Shown here one piece after another: positions 5,996 to 6,008 of a DNA stretch of 6,008 nucleotides. Positions within the stretch are counted from its first letter, which is position 1; each line of letters starts with the position of its first letter. A program made the translations under genes and the position numbers. The DNA comes from UBA2982 sp040081395 (GTDB lineage Bacteria; Gemmatimonadota; Gemmatimonadetes; Longimicrobiales; Gaopeijiaceae): NCBI GenBank assembly GCA_040081395.1, contig JBEBGN010000182.1, positions 1 to 6,008 of the forward strand. The letters run 5' to 3'. The notes below the pieces were generated by a model. That model was not told where the DNA came from and ran no database searches. It saw only the letters and a list, made by a program, of their open reading frames with translations.

Positions 5996-6008
5996 GGCGG
6001 CGAGGAGC

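Overview
The window is GC-rich bacterial DNA, with most third codon positions G or C. It is a densely packed cell-surface glycan or glycosylation locus. Five protein-coding genes cover almost all of it. I see no rRNA, tRNA, transposase, phage gene or CRISPR array. The lineage cannot be fixed from the sequence. A GC-rich phylum such as Gemmatimonadota, Acidobacteriota or Myxococcota would fit the gene styles, but that is only an impression.

Layout: (1) a family 2 (GT-A) glycosyltransferase with two C-terminal membrane segments, plus strand, its first residues cut off by the left edge; (2) a Wzx/PST-type lipid-linked sugar flippase, minus strand, meeting gene 1 tail to tail with 4 bp between stop codons; (3) a UbiA-superfamily polyprenyl-phosphate phosphoribosyltransferase (DPPR synthase type), plus strand, divergent from the flippase across about 45 bp; (4) an extended SDR NAD(P)-dependent sugar epimerase/dehydratase, minus strand, whose 3' end overlaps the 3' end of gene 3 by 16 bp; (5) a large GT-C (GT39/ArnT-like) polyprenyl-phosphate-sugar glycosyltransferase, minus strand, upstream of gene 4 and joined to it by a 4-nt GTGA stop/start overlap. 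Gene 5 remains open to the right edge and may begin outside the window.

How they may work together (inference): the UbiA enzyme would make polyprenyl-phosphate-5-phosphoribose. In known systems this is dephosphorylated and epimerised to polyprenyl-phosphate-arabinofuranose, a donor used by GT-C enzymes on the outer face of the inner membrane. A GT-C enzyme, a nucleotide-sugar SDR, a GT2 enzyme and a lipid-linked-sugar flippase around it suggest a pentofuranose-decorated surface polysaccharide or glycoprotein. The DprE1/DprE2-type epimerase pair and the phosphatase are not in this window, so arabinose versus ribose cannot be decided here.

The most interesting points are the phosphoribosyltransferase next to a GT-C enzyme, the near-zero or overlapping convergent gene ends, the uncertain start of the phosphoribosyltransferase, and a G-quadruplex-type tract at the left edge. 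None of these amounts to a clear new system.
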